DNA from: Micrasema longulum
Taxonomy: Eukaryota > Arthropoda > Insecta > Trichoptera > Brachycentridae
Assembly: GCA_022494885.1 (NCBI GenBank)
Contig: JAGVSM010001679.1
Location: 40,267 to 104,266 of the forward strand
Reading direction: 5' to 3'
Length of the DNA stretch: 64,000 nt
Notes under the pieces: generated by a model
Seen by the model: the letters and a program-made list of their open reading frames with translations, nothing else
Told to the model about the DNA's origin: nothing
Databases searched by the model: none
Position numbers and translations under genes: made by a program
Shown: piece by piece, positions 1-11,334 of the stretch
Layout: each line of letters starts with the position of its first letter
Position numbering within the stretch: position 1 is the first letter of the stretch

Positions 1-2
1 CT

Positions 3-188
3 TCATATGCGACGCTTTTTTGTAGTTCATTTCTTCATGATAGGGACGATGTAAATGTACTGCAAAACTATGATTCCGATTTCATGTCCAATACTGATAA
101 AGTTGTATTAAATGTGATATTGGATTCTACGGAAAATTATGACATTTCTTACTTCGGTCATCACACTATTTCAAGTAAAACAAATTAG
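3..188 (+). CDS. possible C-terminal coding fragment entering from left edge
   Basis: A frame open from base 3 to a TAG at 186-188 gives about 61 residues with a mixed, non-repetitive composition (it reads ..VLQNYDSDFMSNTDKVV.. in the middle and ends ..HHTISSKTN). AATAAA-like signals follow within 60 bases (231-250), as expected for a short 3' UTR. I do not recognise the protein. It could be the last exon of a host gene or the end of a transposon ORF; the window edge hides the rest. A chance open frame of this length is also possible in AT-rich DNA. Confidence 0.3.
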   Translation, partial: SYATLFCSSFLHDRDDVNVLQNYDSDFMSNTDKVVLNVILDSTENYDISYFGHHTISSKTN

Positions 189-673
189 CACGTGTGTGTC
201 ATCAGTAAAGTACTATGAACCTCAAACACTTATAAAATAAAATAAATAAATATTTATTAAAAATAATTACTTTATCCCATTTGTTGACGAACGCAAACAT
301 GGCTCTGTGAAGACAGCTTATCCGCAACCACGCCGAGTCGCAGGCTTCAAAGTATGTTGTTCCTAGGACCCCAGGAGTCAGGAGTCCCTTTGTGGTCACC
401 AAGCAAAAAAAATTTTTTCTTGTACATATTCACATAAATATTTTACATTATAAAAAAGGTCAGCAGACATAGAAACTTGGTGAACCCAGTGCCGCGATTA
501 TAAACGCTATCTTCATCTATTCATATCAAGACGGTACACTTAACTTCTGTACTATCTTGGTATATTGTACCGATTTGTCATCTCGACATCATATAATTGA
601 ATCTAACCAATGAATGAAACCAAAAATTTAGTCCCCGTTCCTTATTTCATTAAAATTTTAAATAGTTCCTATT
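189..673. other. intergenic, nothing firm
   Basis: AT-rich sequence with a more GC-rich patch at 290-400. The patch is open on the minus strand for 66 codons but has no recognisable domain or good splice site, so I leave it uncalled. Confidence 0.4.
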
Positions 674-1030
674 TAATGATGTAATAACTTATATTTACAT
701 ATCAGTTATTAATTAACAAATACTTGGTACACTTCCACTTATTTATTTTGATCAATTAGCGCTATCACCCTCTAATGGGTATCTTCAGACTGATGAATAT
801 TATACAGTGTAAGGATCATTTATATGAAACTAAATATTATATTAAGTGTAGGTACATTTCAGATAATATTTAGTTTTATATAAATGATCCTTACACTGTA
901 TAATATTCACCTGTCTGAAGATGCTCATTAGCGGGTGACAGCGCTAATTGGTCAAAATAAATAAATGGAAGTGTACCAAGTATTTTTTGAATTAATAACT
1001 TATATGTAAATATAAGTTATTACATCATTA
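674..1030. mobile_element. palindromic foldback element, Penelope-like
   Basis: Two arms of about 160 bp (674-835 and 868-1030) are inverted copies of each other around a short centre near 850. The ends read TAATGATGTAATAAC inward from both sides. The arms include a stretch resembling the hammerhead-type motif of Penelope-like elements: CTGAAGA at 915-921, a GC-rich stem and a palindromic AGCGCT at 940-945. There is no coding capacity. The sequence just right of it (1031-1060) resembles the sequence right of the Penelope-like element ending near 45347, which suggests both are related inverted-terminal structures. The foldback structure is certain; the Penelope assignment is inference. Confidence 0.6.
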
Positions 1031-1920
1031 CAATGGAATTCCATCAAGAATTGTCAATAAATAATTTAAATGAAAAAGTTCCTATTTACTATATAAATTT
1101 AATATATAAAAGTATTTAATATATAAAATAGGCTTCTGTGATAAAAAGCGACCACTTCAAAGCGATTATAAACTCCAAAAAATCTCAATTCAAGCAAAAA
1201 ATGCTCGCTTGCACATAATATTTTGATAATTTTTGACAATAACCAAGACGGTATGCTTAAAGATAGGCTGTTTTTATCTACCGAGCCATTACAAAAATGA
1301 GGGTACTAGACTTGTCGCTACTAACTAATTTGCTTACATCAAAATTGGTACTTGGGGGTCGGTTGTGTATTTTTGTAATCGCTCGCTGAATGTTTGTGAT
1401 AAAACAGATTTAAAAATAAAAACAGGTTTTATAATGTACTGAAATGAATTAAAATTATAAATAAAAGTGGAATAAAATTAATTAACGAGTTTAGTAGTTG
1501 GACGCAAATTTGATTTTAACCAATGAATGGTTCGGGGCATTGGATTACCACTTATATATTGAAAATAAGAAAAAAATCTTTATTTGGCATTATTTTTTAG
1601 CCAGGGCTTTCTCTGAGGTTGGAGCCTCCTGAAAATTAGTATCAAATACTAGATACTGAATTTTTGCTTTTCTGTGATGTCAGTTTAACTAAGAACCCGT
1701 AGAAATTGGGCCCCTCGAAGACTCCAGGCCCCTGGTCTTTGAGACCCTTTCAAAAAAACCTAGACAAAAAATGCGTTTTACAAAATACTTCAAAATAAAA
1801 TCTCATAACTTTTAGCATTTTTACCTTTTTTGGTCGCGAACCCCAGGTCACATTCCAAATTCCGACAAAGGTGCTTGCCCGAAACTGGACAGAACTGCTT
1901 GTGTAAAGCCTCGACACCGC
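1031..1920. other. intergenic, nothing recognisable
   Basis: No coding frame, RNA gene or repeat could be supported. The first 40 bases are shared with 45348-45390. A moderately GC-rich patch at 1600-1750 has no identifiable content. Confidence 0.4.
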
Positions 1921-1960
1921 AGGACGCCGCAGGACGCCGCGGGACGCCGCAGGACGCCGC
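1921..1960. repeat. 10-bp tandem repeat, four copies
   Basis: Four head-to-tail copies of AGGACGCCGC, with one A-to-G change in the third. It is strikingly GC-rich against surroundings of about 70 percent AT. Confidence 0.9.
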
Positions 1961-2404
1961 AGGTAATCAGAGGAGATGAGTTGGCCTTTTCCTTGTTACA
2001 TTTTTTTGAAAACAAAACAAATAATAAAAAAACATTAGTCACTTAACTTGGTTACTAAGAACATCAAAAGCATTAAATATATGATAACCACTGTGACAAA
2101 ATATAAAACTTTCAATCAGGAATGTAAAATTTAGGAAAAACCAAAACAGAAATAAGTTCCCAGATCATTATAACATCCAAGAAAAAAACATAATAAAATA
2201 TTACGAAATGCATGGTCAAAAACGCACAAAGCTATATGGCTTAGTGCCTTACATCTGGAAAAACGAAAGTAGACCATGTTTTGGGGAAAAAAAAATGGCA
2301 AATGGTTGATAGACATGGGAAGCAAAGAGTAAAAATTTGTTGACAATTATAACTTAATTTGAACCTTAATGTTATATAAATACTTAAATATTATGTAAAC
2401 AAGC
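1961..2404. other. intergenic, nothing recognisable
   Basis: AT-rich sequence up to the 3' end of the LINE that starts near 2405. No supported feature. Confidence 0.4.
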
Positions 2405-3441
2405 AACCCATCACGCCGTTTCCCCGTAGGGAGTAGGCAGAGAGGATAGAATGCTATATTACTCTATCTTAGCCTACAGACCTCGCTTCCTCTACATTCA
2501 TACATCTTCTCATGCACGTACGCCGATTATTCCTACTTTTGACAAGTCCATCTTCAAGTATTTGATGGACTTCATCGTGCCATGTCTTTTTTGGTCTTCC
2601 TCGTTTTCTGCAGATCCTTTTAGCCGTTCTTTTGCTGTCCATTTGCTCCACATGTCCAAACCAACGTAGCACCCCTTTCTTGATTCTGTCGATAATGCAT
2701 GTCTCAGTCTTCACACTTCACGGATCTTGGCATTTGTGCACCTATCATACATCGTTTAACCACACATTTGCTTGAGGGTTCGCATTTCGACAGCATTCAA
2801 CCTACTTTCATCATCATTTTTCCAATTCCATACTTCGCTCCCATAAATTGGGGTTGGCACTAGAACTCCGTTGTAAACTGCTAGTTTAGTCTCCTGCGAT
2901 AAACATTTGTTTGCCAAAGTAGATTTCAGTGCACCGTTCACCCTGTTCTCGGCATTCATCCTCCTTTCAACATCTTTCTCGGTCTTTCCATCCCAAGTAA
3001 GCATACTTCCCAGGTACACAAATTCTTCTACCTGATTCAGAATATCTCCGTTCACACTGATCTCACATTTAATTATATTTTCATCCCTTTCAAAAACCAT
3101 CACTTTCGATTTATCAACATTCATAAGCAAATCGCTTTTCTTGCATACATCGTAGACTTTTGTTACCGAGAACTGCAGATCTCCTTTGCTGCTAGCAAGA
3201 AGCACGGCATCATCCGCATACAGAAGACAGTTAACAGTTGTACCATTCATTTTTGTCCCATTTTTAAATCTTTCAGTTCTATCATACAGTTATCGATGTA
3301 TATGTTGAACAACCATGGTGACATTACACATCCCTGTTTGACTCTTTTAGGAATATTAAACCACGATGTGAATGACCTATTCACCTTCACACATGCTGTG
3401 CTGTCCTCATACAGTGACGCAATAGCCCTTGTCAGGTTACC
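2405..3441 (-). mobile_element. 5'-truncated LINE, GTTA-tail family, copy A
   Basis: Minus-strand remains of a non-LTR retrotransposon ORF2. Translated pieces follow reverse transcriptase order: VKQGCVMSPWLFNIYIDN (about 3340-3290), then the catalytic LLYADDAVLLA box (about 3230-3195), the VYLGSM and VYNGVLVPTPIYGSE region, and the RWFGHVEQM / RGRPKKTWHDEV C-terminal motifs (about 2680-2560). Reading shifts near 3250 and 2740 break the frame, so it is a pseudogene. The element ends at the conserved GGCGTGATGG at its 3' side (about 2405). Copies B, C and D of the same family lie at 46696-47398, 58441-59913 and 48468-48805. No clear target-site duplication was seen. Confidence 0.88.
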
Positions 3442-3797
3442 ATATTTATTATATTATATACACACTTATATATTACATTCATATTTATTATATCATGATT
3501 AGAACAGGCATTGCCTATATACGAACCGATAGATCCCCTCAAGTATTCCGCTACACCGAACTCCTTTGATTGCTTGATTTTTCCTTAGTGTTTAAGTTGA
3601 ATATTTGTTTGTAATTTGGCTTATGCGATTATTCTAATATATAAATAAATAAATATTAAAAACTTAAAATCTACGGTTAAACATAATGTGTATCATAAAG
3701 TAAGAGTATCAATAATGGAATTTGAACAAAAAACAATGTGTTATCTGCATAACTTTTACGTTTAAAGTTTTAAATACCTATGGAAAAACATTATTTA
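3442..3797. other. AT-rich region, possible LINE 3' tail
   Basis: Around 3500-3655 the sequence ends in an (AAATA)n run typical of a LINE 3' tail on the plus strand, but no coding part could be matched. The rest is featureless. Confidence 0.25.
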
Positions 3798-4516
3798 TTA
3801 TTAACATATTACAACAGAGATGAAGAACATTCAAGGGAAAGCAATATGGAAGTCTAGGCATCTACAGGGCTTATGACCTGTCAATGGCTGGTTTAAGTGG
3901 CCACTTTACACACTGTGCAACATTCACCATTCCGCCTATATTTGAACATCTATATTAGTTCAATTCTTTCATCTGTTGATGTTTGTGAAGTTAAAGAGCT
4001 GGAATTTTTATTTATGCGGGTGAGATTCATCTTATTTCTCTGTTGTAATATGTTAATATAAACAGCTCCCCAGGGAGTTGAATCCAGTCCTTGTCTACAA
4101 AAATTTTGACAAACTCAAAATATTGTTGATAAATCCACCTGGTCCATGAAGAAGTATAGAAATTGAAAAATAATATTTTCAGGCGTTGCCTAGTATGTAG
4201 GTGAAATAATTCAATTAGACGAATCTCACCCGCATAAATAAAGGTTTCAGCTCTTTAACTTCACAAACATCAACAGATGAAAAATTGAAGGAATATAGAT
4301 GTTCAAATATAGGCAGAATGGTGAATGTTACACAGTGTGTAAAGTGGCCACTTAAATCAGCCATTGACAGGTCATAAGCCCAGTAGATGCCTAGACTTAT
4401 ATATTACCTTCTCTCAAATGTTCTTCATCTCTGTTGTGATATGTTAATATAAACAGCTCCCCAGGGAGTTGAATCCAGTCCTTGTCTACAAAAATTTGGA
4501 CAAACTTAAAATATTG
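3798..4516. repeat. family X inverted pair
   Basis: A segment starting ACATATTACAACAGAGATGA and containing CTAGGCATCTACAGGGCTTA, AAGTGGCCACTTTACAC and TTTCATCTGTTGATG is followed by its inverted copy, with a partial repeat of the end (CAGCTCCCCAGGGAGTTG) in the middle at about 4065. At least a dozen other copies are scattered at 14.7, 36.7 and 41-54 kb. No protein coding or clear Pol III boxes are visible. It looks like a non-autonomous foldback or SINE-like element; class unknown. Confidence 0.75.
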
Positions 4517-4984
4517 TTCATTATTTATTAGTTAATAATAAAACTGATATGAAGAAACGGCCTGAAAGAAAACATAGTTTAGTTGTTTATTATGAAGTAA
4601 AACTAACCAAACAATAATAAAGAGTAGGCAAATAAACAAACAGCTTAAAAAGTAAGCACTAGAGTGATACTCTGTGCACCAATGGGTGTAGATATGGAAA
4701 CAAATATGTTTAAAAGCATCAGGAATCTAAAAGAAAACATAATTATTGAAGTAAAGAAAAGAAGCGTTTGCTTCAAGCATCAAATTTCTCGAAAAAATGT
4801 AACAGCAAATAAATACGTATTCCATTGGTCAAAGCAAATCAAACTTACATAAAAGTAAATATTTCTTTATCATTTTAACTAACTATCTAACTAAACCCCA
4901 TTAGTAATAGTAATAATTCATACGTTTTAGTGCAACTTCCGCCGGGCAACCTAATGAAATTCACGAACTTCAACTACATAATTG
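4517..4984. other. intergenic, nothing recognisable
   Basis: A 62-codon open frame at 4664-4852 has no identifiable domain and lies in AT-rich sequence; I see no other feature. Confidence 0.35.
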
Positions 4985-5660
4985 TTCAGTGATGGTAAAT
5001 TGCAACTGCAAAAAACTGAGTAGTGTTCAAAGCATAAAATATCTTGGAATAACTATAGACCAGTATTTGAGGTGGGATGAACAAATTGAAACTATAACTG
5101 CAAAAATTAAGCGCTCGATACATTTTTTCATCCCACTTAGAAATATACTTAAAGTCCCGGACTTGAAACACCTATACCATGCACTGGCAAATTTTGCGTT
5201 GACTTACGGTCTAATTGGTTGGGGAGCTTGCACAAAAACCACCCTTGAACCGGTAACAATTGCACAGAAATCCTTAATCCGAGTAATTTAAAAAAAAACA
5301 TTTCGTTATCCAAGTGACTTGCTCTTCAAAGAATTCAGAGTACTGAATATTATTCCACAGTATATATTGATAACGGTAGTGGTTACACACATAAATAGAG
5401 ACATTTACCCAAGCGTCAACCACAACCAAAATACAAGATACTCTAATAGGATCTGATACTAAATGAAGGGGTCAACACTGTTCTGGCATCGAGACAACAC
5501 TATTACGTAGGCAAAAAGGTCCATAACCTTTTGCCATAATCGTGGAAAGACGGGAGTGTTGTCAAGTTACGGAAGGTGTTGACCTCGCTCTTTCACGACA
5601 TTGGTCGTAGGGAGTCAGAAAAGTTGATGCATGCCTCGGATTGGAGATTCTTACTGGATG
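4985..5660 (+). mobile_element. LINE ORF2 C-terminal fragment, CR1/Jockey-like
   Basis: The open frame 4989-5291 carries the post-catalytic hallmark of CR1/Jockey reverse transcriptases: IKYLGITIDQYLRWDEQI, then LTYGLIGWGACTKTTLEPV and QKSLIRVI. After a one-base shift near 5291 the homology continues (KTFRYPSDLLFKEFRVLNII), and a decayed C-terminus reads to about 5650 ahead of an A-rich tail. The catalytic YADD box is missing upstream, so the copy is 5'-truncated. The fragment at 45555-45870 on the minus strand is a relative. Confidence 0.8.
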
Positions 5661-5763
5661 TCGAAAATAAAATATAAAAAATAAGGAAAATTAAAAAAAT
5701 AAAAATATTTAAAGATGACAACTATGAAGTTTTGCATAAATAAATTTTCTATGTTTTTATAAA

Positions 5764-5860
5764 TGTATGTATGTATATGCGCATGGATGTATATACGTGT
5801 GTGTGTGTATGTACATGTGTATATATGTGTATATATATATATATGTGTATAAATGTGTAT
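5764..5860. repeat. TG/TA microsatellite
   Basis: Alternating GTAT, TGTG and TATA runs. The small open frames on both strands here are products of the repeat. Confidence 0.9.
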
Positions 5861-6330
5861 GTCTGGAAGTATATGTATCAAAATGAGTATACGAAAAGGT
5901 TTATATCTTGTTTGTCTGTGCTCTTTATTAATTTGTCAACTATTTTAATATTAGCTAGGCAAAGTGAACATGGAATTGTATTTTGATAAAGAGTGTAAAT
6001 AAATAAATAGAAAATCAACATTTCAAATATCCGACTACATAAATATAATCCTTGAAAGCTGCCTCCACATACCCGAAACCATTTTAGACCACAAGTCGTT
6101 GTTTTTTGTTTCGCACATCAAATAAGAACGATTTTTTTAGAAAGCCAATTTTAAAAAGTGTAATATTTATTCAAAAATATTTATTCTTTCGATTTAAAAT
6201 ATGAATTTACTGCTTTCAATGATTATCCCAATGTCAAATTACACCATGTTACAAAATTAGACGAAACTCTAGCCCGGATTTGACATTGGTGATAGCTAAA
6301 ATACAAACCCAGAAATAAAAAAATGTTATC
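5861..6330. other. intergenic, nothing firm
   Basis: A short plus-strand stretch near 6255-6300 could encode SSPDLTLV, reminiscent of a LINE endonuclease motif, but the surrounding frame is broken and I do not call it. Confidence 0.25.
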
Positions 6331-7363
6331 TAAATAAAAACACAAATAATGATAACCATTCCGTTAGAAATACAGGCCCAAATATCAAAATTACCACCGA
6401 TGAAAAGTTGCTTAAATATCTACAAATTAATTAACTATAGTGCTACATGACACGAAAAACCATGCATTGAATTAATATAATAGTGGTATTAAAGTTGCCA
6501 CGAATTCTTGTAAGTCCCTGACTGAAAATGTATTCTAAATAAAAACACAAGTTATGATAACCATTCCTTTAGAAATACAGGCCCAAAATATCAAAATTAC
6601 CACCTAAGAAAAGTTGCTTAAATATCTACAAATTTAATTAACTATTGTGATACATGACACAAAAAACCATGCATTGAATTAATATAATAGTGGCATTAAA
6701 GTTGCCTCGAATTCTTGTAAGTCCCTGAATGAAAATGCATTCTAAATAAAAACACAAATAATGATAACCACTCCGTTAGAAATACAGGCCCAAAATATCA
6801 AAATTACCACCTAAGAAAAGTTGCTTAAATATCTACAAATTTAATTAACTATTGTGATACATGACACAAAAAACCATGCATTGAATTAATATAATAGTGG
6901 CATTAAAGTTGCCTCGAATTCTTGTAAGTCCCTGAATGAAAATGCATTCTAAATAAAAACACAAATAATGATAACCACTCCGTTAGAAATACAGGCCCAA
7001 AATATCAAAATTACCACCTAAGAAAAGTTGCTTAAATATCTACAAATTTAATTAACTATTGTGATACATGACACAAAAAACCATGCATTGAATTAATATA
7101 ATAGTGGCATTAAAGTTGCCTCGAATTCTTGTAAGTCCCTGAATGAAAATGCATTCTAAATAAAAACACAAATAATGATAACCACTCCGTTAGAAATACA
7201 GGCCCAAAATATCAAAATTACCACCTAAGAAAAGTTGCTTAAATATCTACAAATTTAATTTACTATTGTGCTACGAATGACTCAAAAAACCATGCTTTAA
7301 ATAAATATAATAGTTGCATTAAAGTTGCCTCAAATTCTTGTTACTCCCTGACTAAAAAGAATT
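6331..7363. repeat. tandem repeat, about 207-bp unit, five copies
   Basis: Units begin at 6331, 6536, 6743, 6950 and 7157 (periods 205, 207, 207, 207) with TAAATAAAAACACAAA. Units 3 and 4 are nearly identical, while the first unit and the second half of the last have diverged, the usual pattern of homogenisation in the array centre. No coding capacity. Confidence 0.93.
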
Positions 7364-7617
7364 TCACATTCACTGGTCGTTTTTGATTGTGTAAGCTGTG
7401 TCATTGTGTGTGATCAATTATTTATGTATTATGTTGTGAATAAATAAAAAATATTTTATTCCAAATCAATTAAAAAACAAAATCTCATGAAATATTTTTT
7501 ATACAACAATTCTTGATGCAAAAAGTTAGTAACATAAAAAGTCAACAAAAATGGACAGTCTTACGTTCTACTTTTTTTGATGAACAAGACAAAATAAAAA
7601 TATAAAACATTTAACAT

Positions 7618-9300
7618 TCCATATCCGCTCCCAAGTTGAAGCATATGGCGTCCAACAGCCTTAAGACGTCTTTATCGGATTTAAACTTCTAATCGAAATA
7701 TTTTAAATTCATGTCCGCTCTGAAATTAGAGCATATGGCTTCCACTAACATGCTGTCGTCACCATAGGCTATCGTATATCAACTCGTTAAAAAAAGGTTT
7801 TGGTTTGAAATCGAACCAAACGATTTTAAAAAAGCATAATTCTTTTTCAGTTTTGAGTTGCAGAATATGGTTTCCAATAACAGGCTCTAGACAACTTTAT
7901 CGACTTTTAACTTCTGAAAAAAATATTTTTAGCACACGTTCGCTCTTCAAAGAGTCTTTTGACGTCTCTATCGGCTATCGCCTTTCAACTAGTTAAAAAA
8001 GGGTTTTGTTTGGATTCGAATCAAATGATTTAAAAGAAGCATAAAATTATTAAAGAATTATTATTTTTCAGTTTCATAGTTGGAGCATACGGTTTCCAAA
8101 AACATGCATAAGACATCTTTATCGACATTTAACTTCTGAACAAAATATTTTCGGTCCATGTCCGCTCAGCAGTTAGAGCATATGGCTTCCACAAACAGCC
8201 TCTTGACGTCCTTTCGGCTATTGTCTTTAAACTCGTTAAAACAAGGTTTGTTTAAAAAAAGGAAAATTCTTTTTCGGTTTCTTAGTTGGAGCATATGGCT
8301 TCTAAAAACAGACTCTAGACAACTTTATCGACTTTTAACTTCTGAAAAAAATATTTTTAGTACATGTCCACTCTTTAGTTAGAGCTTATGACTTCTACAA
8401 AGGGTTTTTTGACGTCTCTATCGGCTATTGCCTTTTCGCTAGTTAAAAAAAGGTTTCGTTTGGATTTAAACCAAACGATTTAAAAAACGCATAATTCTTT
8501 TTCAGTTTCATAGTTGGAGCATACGGCTTCCAAAAACATGCATAAGACATCTTTATCGGCTTTCAACTACTAAAAATATAAAAATATAAAATATAAAATA
8601 TTTTCACTACATGTCCACTCAGCAGTTAGAGCATCAGGCTTCTACAAACAGCCTCTTGACGTTTCTATCGGCTGTCGGCCTTCTACTCGTCAAAAAAAGG
8701 TTTTGTTTGGATGTAACCAAATGATTAAAAAAAAAACATAATTCTAGTTTAATTTTATAGTTGGAGCATATGGCTTCCAAAAACAGCCGGAAGACAACTC
8801 GTTAAAATAAATTTTTGTTTGGAATTTTATCAAATGATTTTAAAAAAGCATAATTATTTTTCAGTGTCATAGTTGGAGCATATGGCTTCCAAAAACAGGC
8901 TCTAGACATCTTTATCGGCCTTTAACTTCTGAATAAAATTTTACAAAATCATAATTCTACTTCAGTTTTACAGTTGGAGCATATGGCTTTTAAAAACAGC
9001 TTCTAGACAACTTTATCGACTTTTAACTTCTGAAAAAAATATTTTCACCACATGTCCGCTCAGCAGTTAGACCATCAGGCTTCCACAAACAGCCTCTTGA
9101 CGTCTATATCTGCTATCAGCATTTTACTCATTAAGAAAGGTTTTGTTTGGAATCGAACCAAACGATTTAAAAAAAATCAAAATTTTATTTCAATTTCATA
9201 GGCAGAAAATATTAAAAATTGAGCATTTAGCTTTCACAAACAGTCTCTTGACGTCGCTATCGGCTATCGGCTTTATAGTTTTGTAAGAAAAATAGGAATT
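7618..9300. repeat. LINE-tail satellite array 1 (degenerate)
   Basis: Diverged monomers marked by GAGCATATGGCTTCC, GACGTCTCTATCGGC and TTTAACTTCTGAAAAAAATA. Many monomer pairs include a GGAATCGAACCAAACG segment, so two half-units alternate. The first monomer (7621-7680) reads CGCTCCCAAGTTG, closer to the LINE tail at 49750 than later monomers. On the minus strand the monomer aligns to the end of a LINE ORF2 (see 49735-50035). Confidence 0.85.
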
Positions 9301-11334
9301 GTTGAGTATTGAACGTATAAATTTTCATCAATCATCATTCCATTTCTAAAACACTACCTTCAGGCACAATCAATACAAAAAAATGGCACAGAACACCAAG
9401 TCTTGATAAAAATCACATTAATTTTAGCGTTCTCGCCGTTAGATTTTTTGTTAGTTTTCATGTTACAGTATGTTTATTAGGAGAATACTTATTATGCTGA
9501 CATTAGCATTTAATATAATTAGGCGAAATAGTCAAATAGAAAATGAAAGCGGTAGAGTTCACTTTAATTAAAAAAATAAAAGTGTAACTTCGTTATTGAC
9601 AAAAAAGTTTTTCGCGTAACGAAAGCCGATTAAAAGACCCACGGTCTTTCGAACGGTTTTCCAGTATATGGACGGAGTGCTTTTACTGTATGTTATTTTT
9701 TGTTTGATAATAGTAAAAAACTCAATTTTACCTACTTTAAAATTATGATGAAATTCTCAAATTCTTTCGACTTCCCAATATAAGTGTTTACTCAGCAAGT
9801 AATTATATATGTCCTATAATTTATGTATCCTTCTATTTACAATAAATATCCTGAAATGAACTTTTTGTAAATACGATACTTTACAAGAATCAAAAAATTG
9901 CTTACCTTGCGTTTCGTGGATCTCTCACACTGAACTTAATTTCAACTTCTTGTTTTACACTCTTTTCACTTGTTCCTTCATATTTGAAGTATCTGGATCT
10001 CTCGCGTAACACTTGTTCCGTTAAAGCATTCGAAGATAATAAAAATCACCGTGGACAAATCAGCCGTAACCGAGTAATTTCGACGAATCACGTGTAAAAA
10101 AATGTGATTATGAAATGTATAAAACCTAATATGACCATGATAAAATACATATTTGATTACTGTCATTCGAGTGTTAAAATTATTTTAGTATTAATATCAA
10201 CGACAAGAGAATGAATGACCGGGGGTAGTTCTGTCATTGTATGGATCGTGTGTTTCAAATCACTTTAAAGTTTTCGCTATGGAGCGAAAACTTTAAAGTG
10301 ATTTTTCGCTCCATTCCCCATGGAATGAATAATTTATTTACTGCTTTACATAAATTATATATATTGCACATGTATGTATTAATAATTATAACGTAACAGT
10401 TTGCAATTTAAATTTAAAATAAAAACCTTACGCGTTCAAATTTATGGGTTGTTGTGGAGTTTTAAAAATTATGACATCTTAATGACGCATTTTTGCTTTT
10501 TATAAGTTATGAATTATTTGTGTGGCGTTTTGGAATACTTTATTGAATGATATAATTACGATAGATTAAATTCATTTGACCATTTTCAACAATTTTTCAT
10601 CAGCAATTTTCGCGATCGCGGATTGATAATATTTTTATTTAAAAATCACTACTCTTCGTCTTAATACTTTGAAAGTTTGTTTTGATAAAAATTATTAAGT
10701 TATTTAAACCAGTAAAAAAGTGCACAATAATATAAATGATATACGCGTTTTTTGGTAAGAAAAAATATACTTTAAATATTTTTTATGTACAAAGGTACAG
10801 CAAACATTACAATAAAAAAATGTTATTACTGTTCAAAAAATAATGTTAATTATAAAAAGACCTGTAAACCGAGATAAGCACAAAAAACATAAAAAAAACA
10901 GTTCAAATCAAATAATAATGTTAAAGTTTTATCATACCGCTGTCTTCTTCTTGGCAGCTATTTCGCCTTTCTTGTTGCTGTTTTCGCGTACTTGAGCACT
11001 TTAAAAAAAATTATCGCGCCCGGAATAAATTGTATAATTAATTTTATAACACATGTTTATTGGAAATTTTAATAGTTAATTATTTTTATTTTCATTTATA
11101 TTCAACCGACCATACGTTGTGCTATTTTTAATTTCACTCAAATCAAACCGACACTCACTTTGTAACACTTCCGAAATTTAACAATTATTGTGCAATAATA
11201 ATAAATAATACGTCAGGAGACGTTTGCTTCACGCATTGGATTTTCGGGTTCAATTTCCAGCCAGATCTCAAATACATTTTTTAGAGTCCGGGTGGTTGTA
11301 TTTACCTATATATTGTCAACAATAATTATCACTC
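9301..11334. repeat. macro-repeat spacer, copy 1
   Basis: This sequence recurs, diverged, in spacers 2 to 6. Shared landmarks in order are GACCCACGG..GGTTTTCCAG (9640-9665), CTTACCTTGCGTTTCG (9901), ACACTTGTTCCGTTAAA (10010), GTCATTGTATGGATCGTG (10233), ACCGCTGTC..TTGTTGCTG (10936-10980), TCGCGCCCGGAATAAATT (11014) and a tRNA B-box-like GGGTTCAATTTCC (11247). Copy 1 is unique in having a perfect hairpin at 10258-10303. The first donor block (9906-9943) has no partner acceptor to its left. Confidence 0.85.
10258..10303. other. perfect 21-bp inverted repeat with 4-nt loop
   Basis: Two exactly complementary arms (AATCACTTTAAAGTTTTCGC plus T, and its inverse) flank ATGG. Only one arm is present in the other spacer copies, so the second arm was added here by a templated event. 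Confidence 0.95.

Noticed and set aside
202..402. 66-codon minus-strand frame in a GC-richer patch
   Set aside because: No domain, no good donor or acceptor, and the AT-rich C-terminal half looks random; kept only as a note.
5651..5986. Overlapping open frames on both strands
   Set aside because: Produced by the TG/TA microsatellite.
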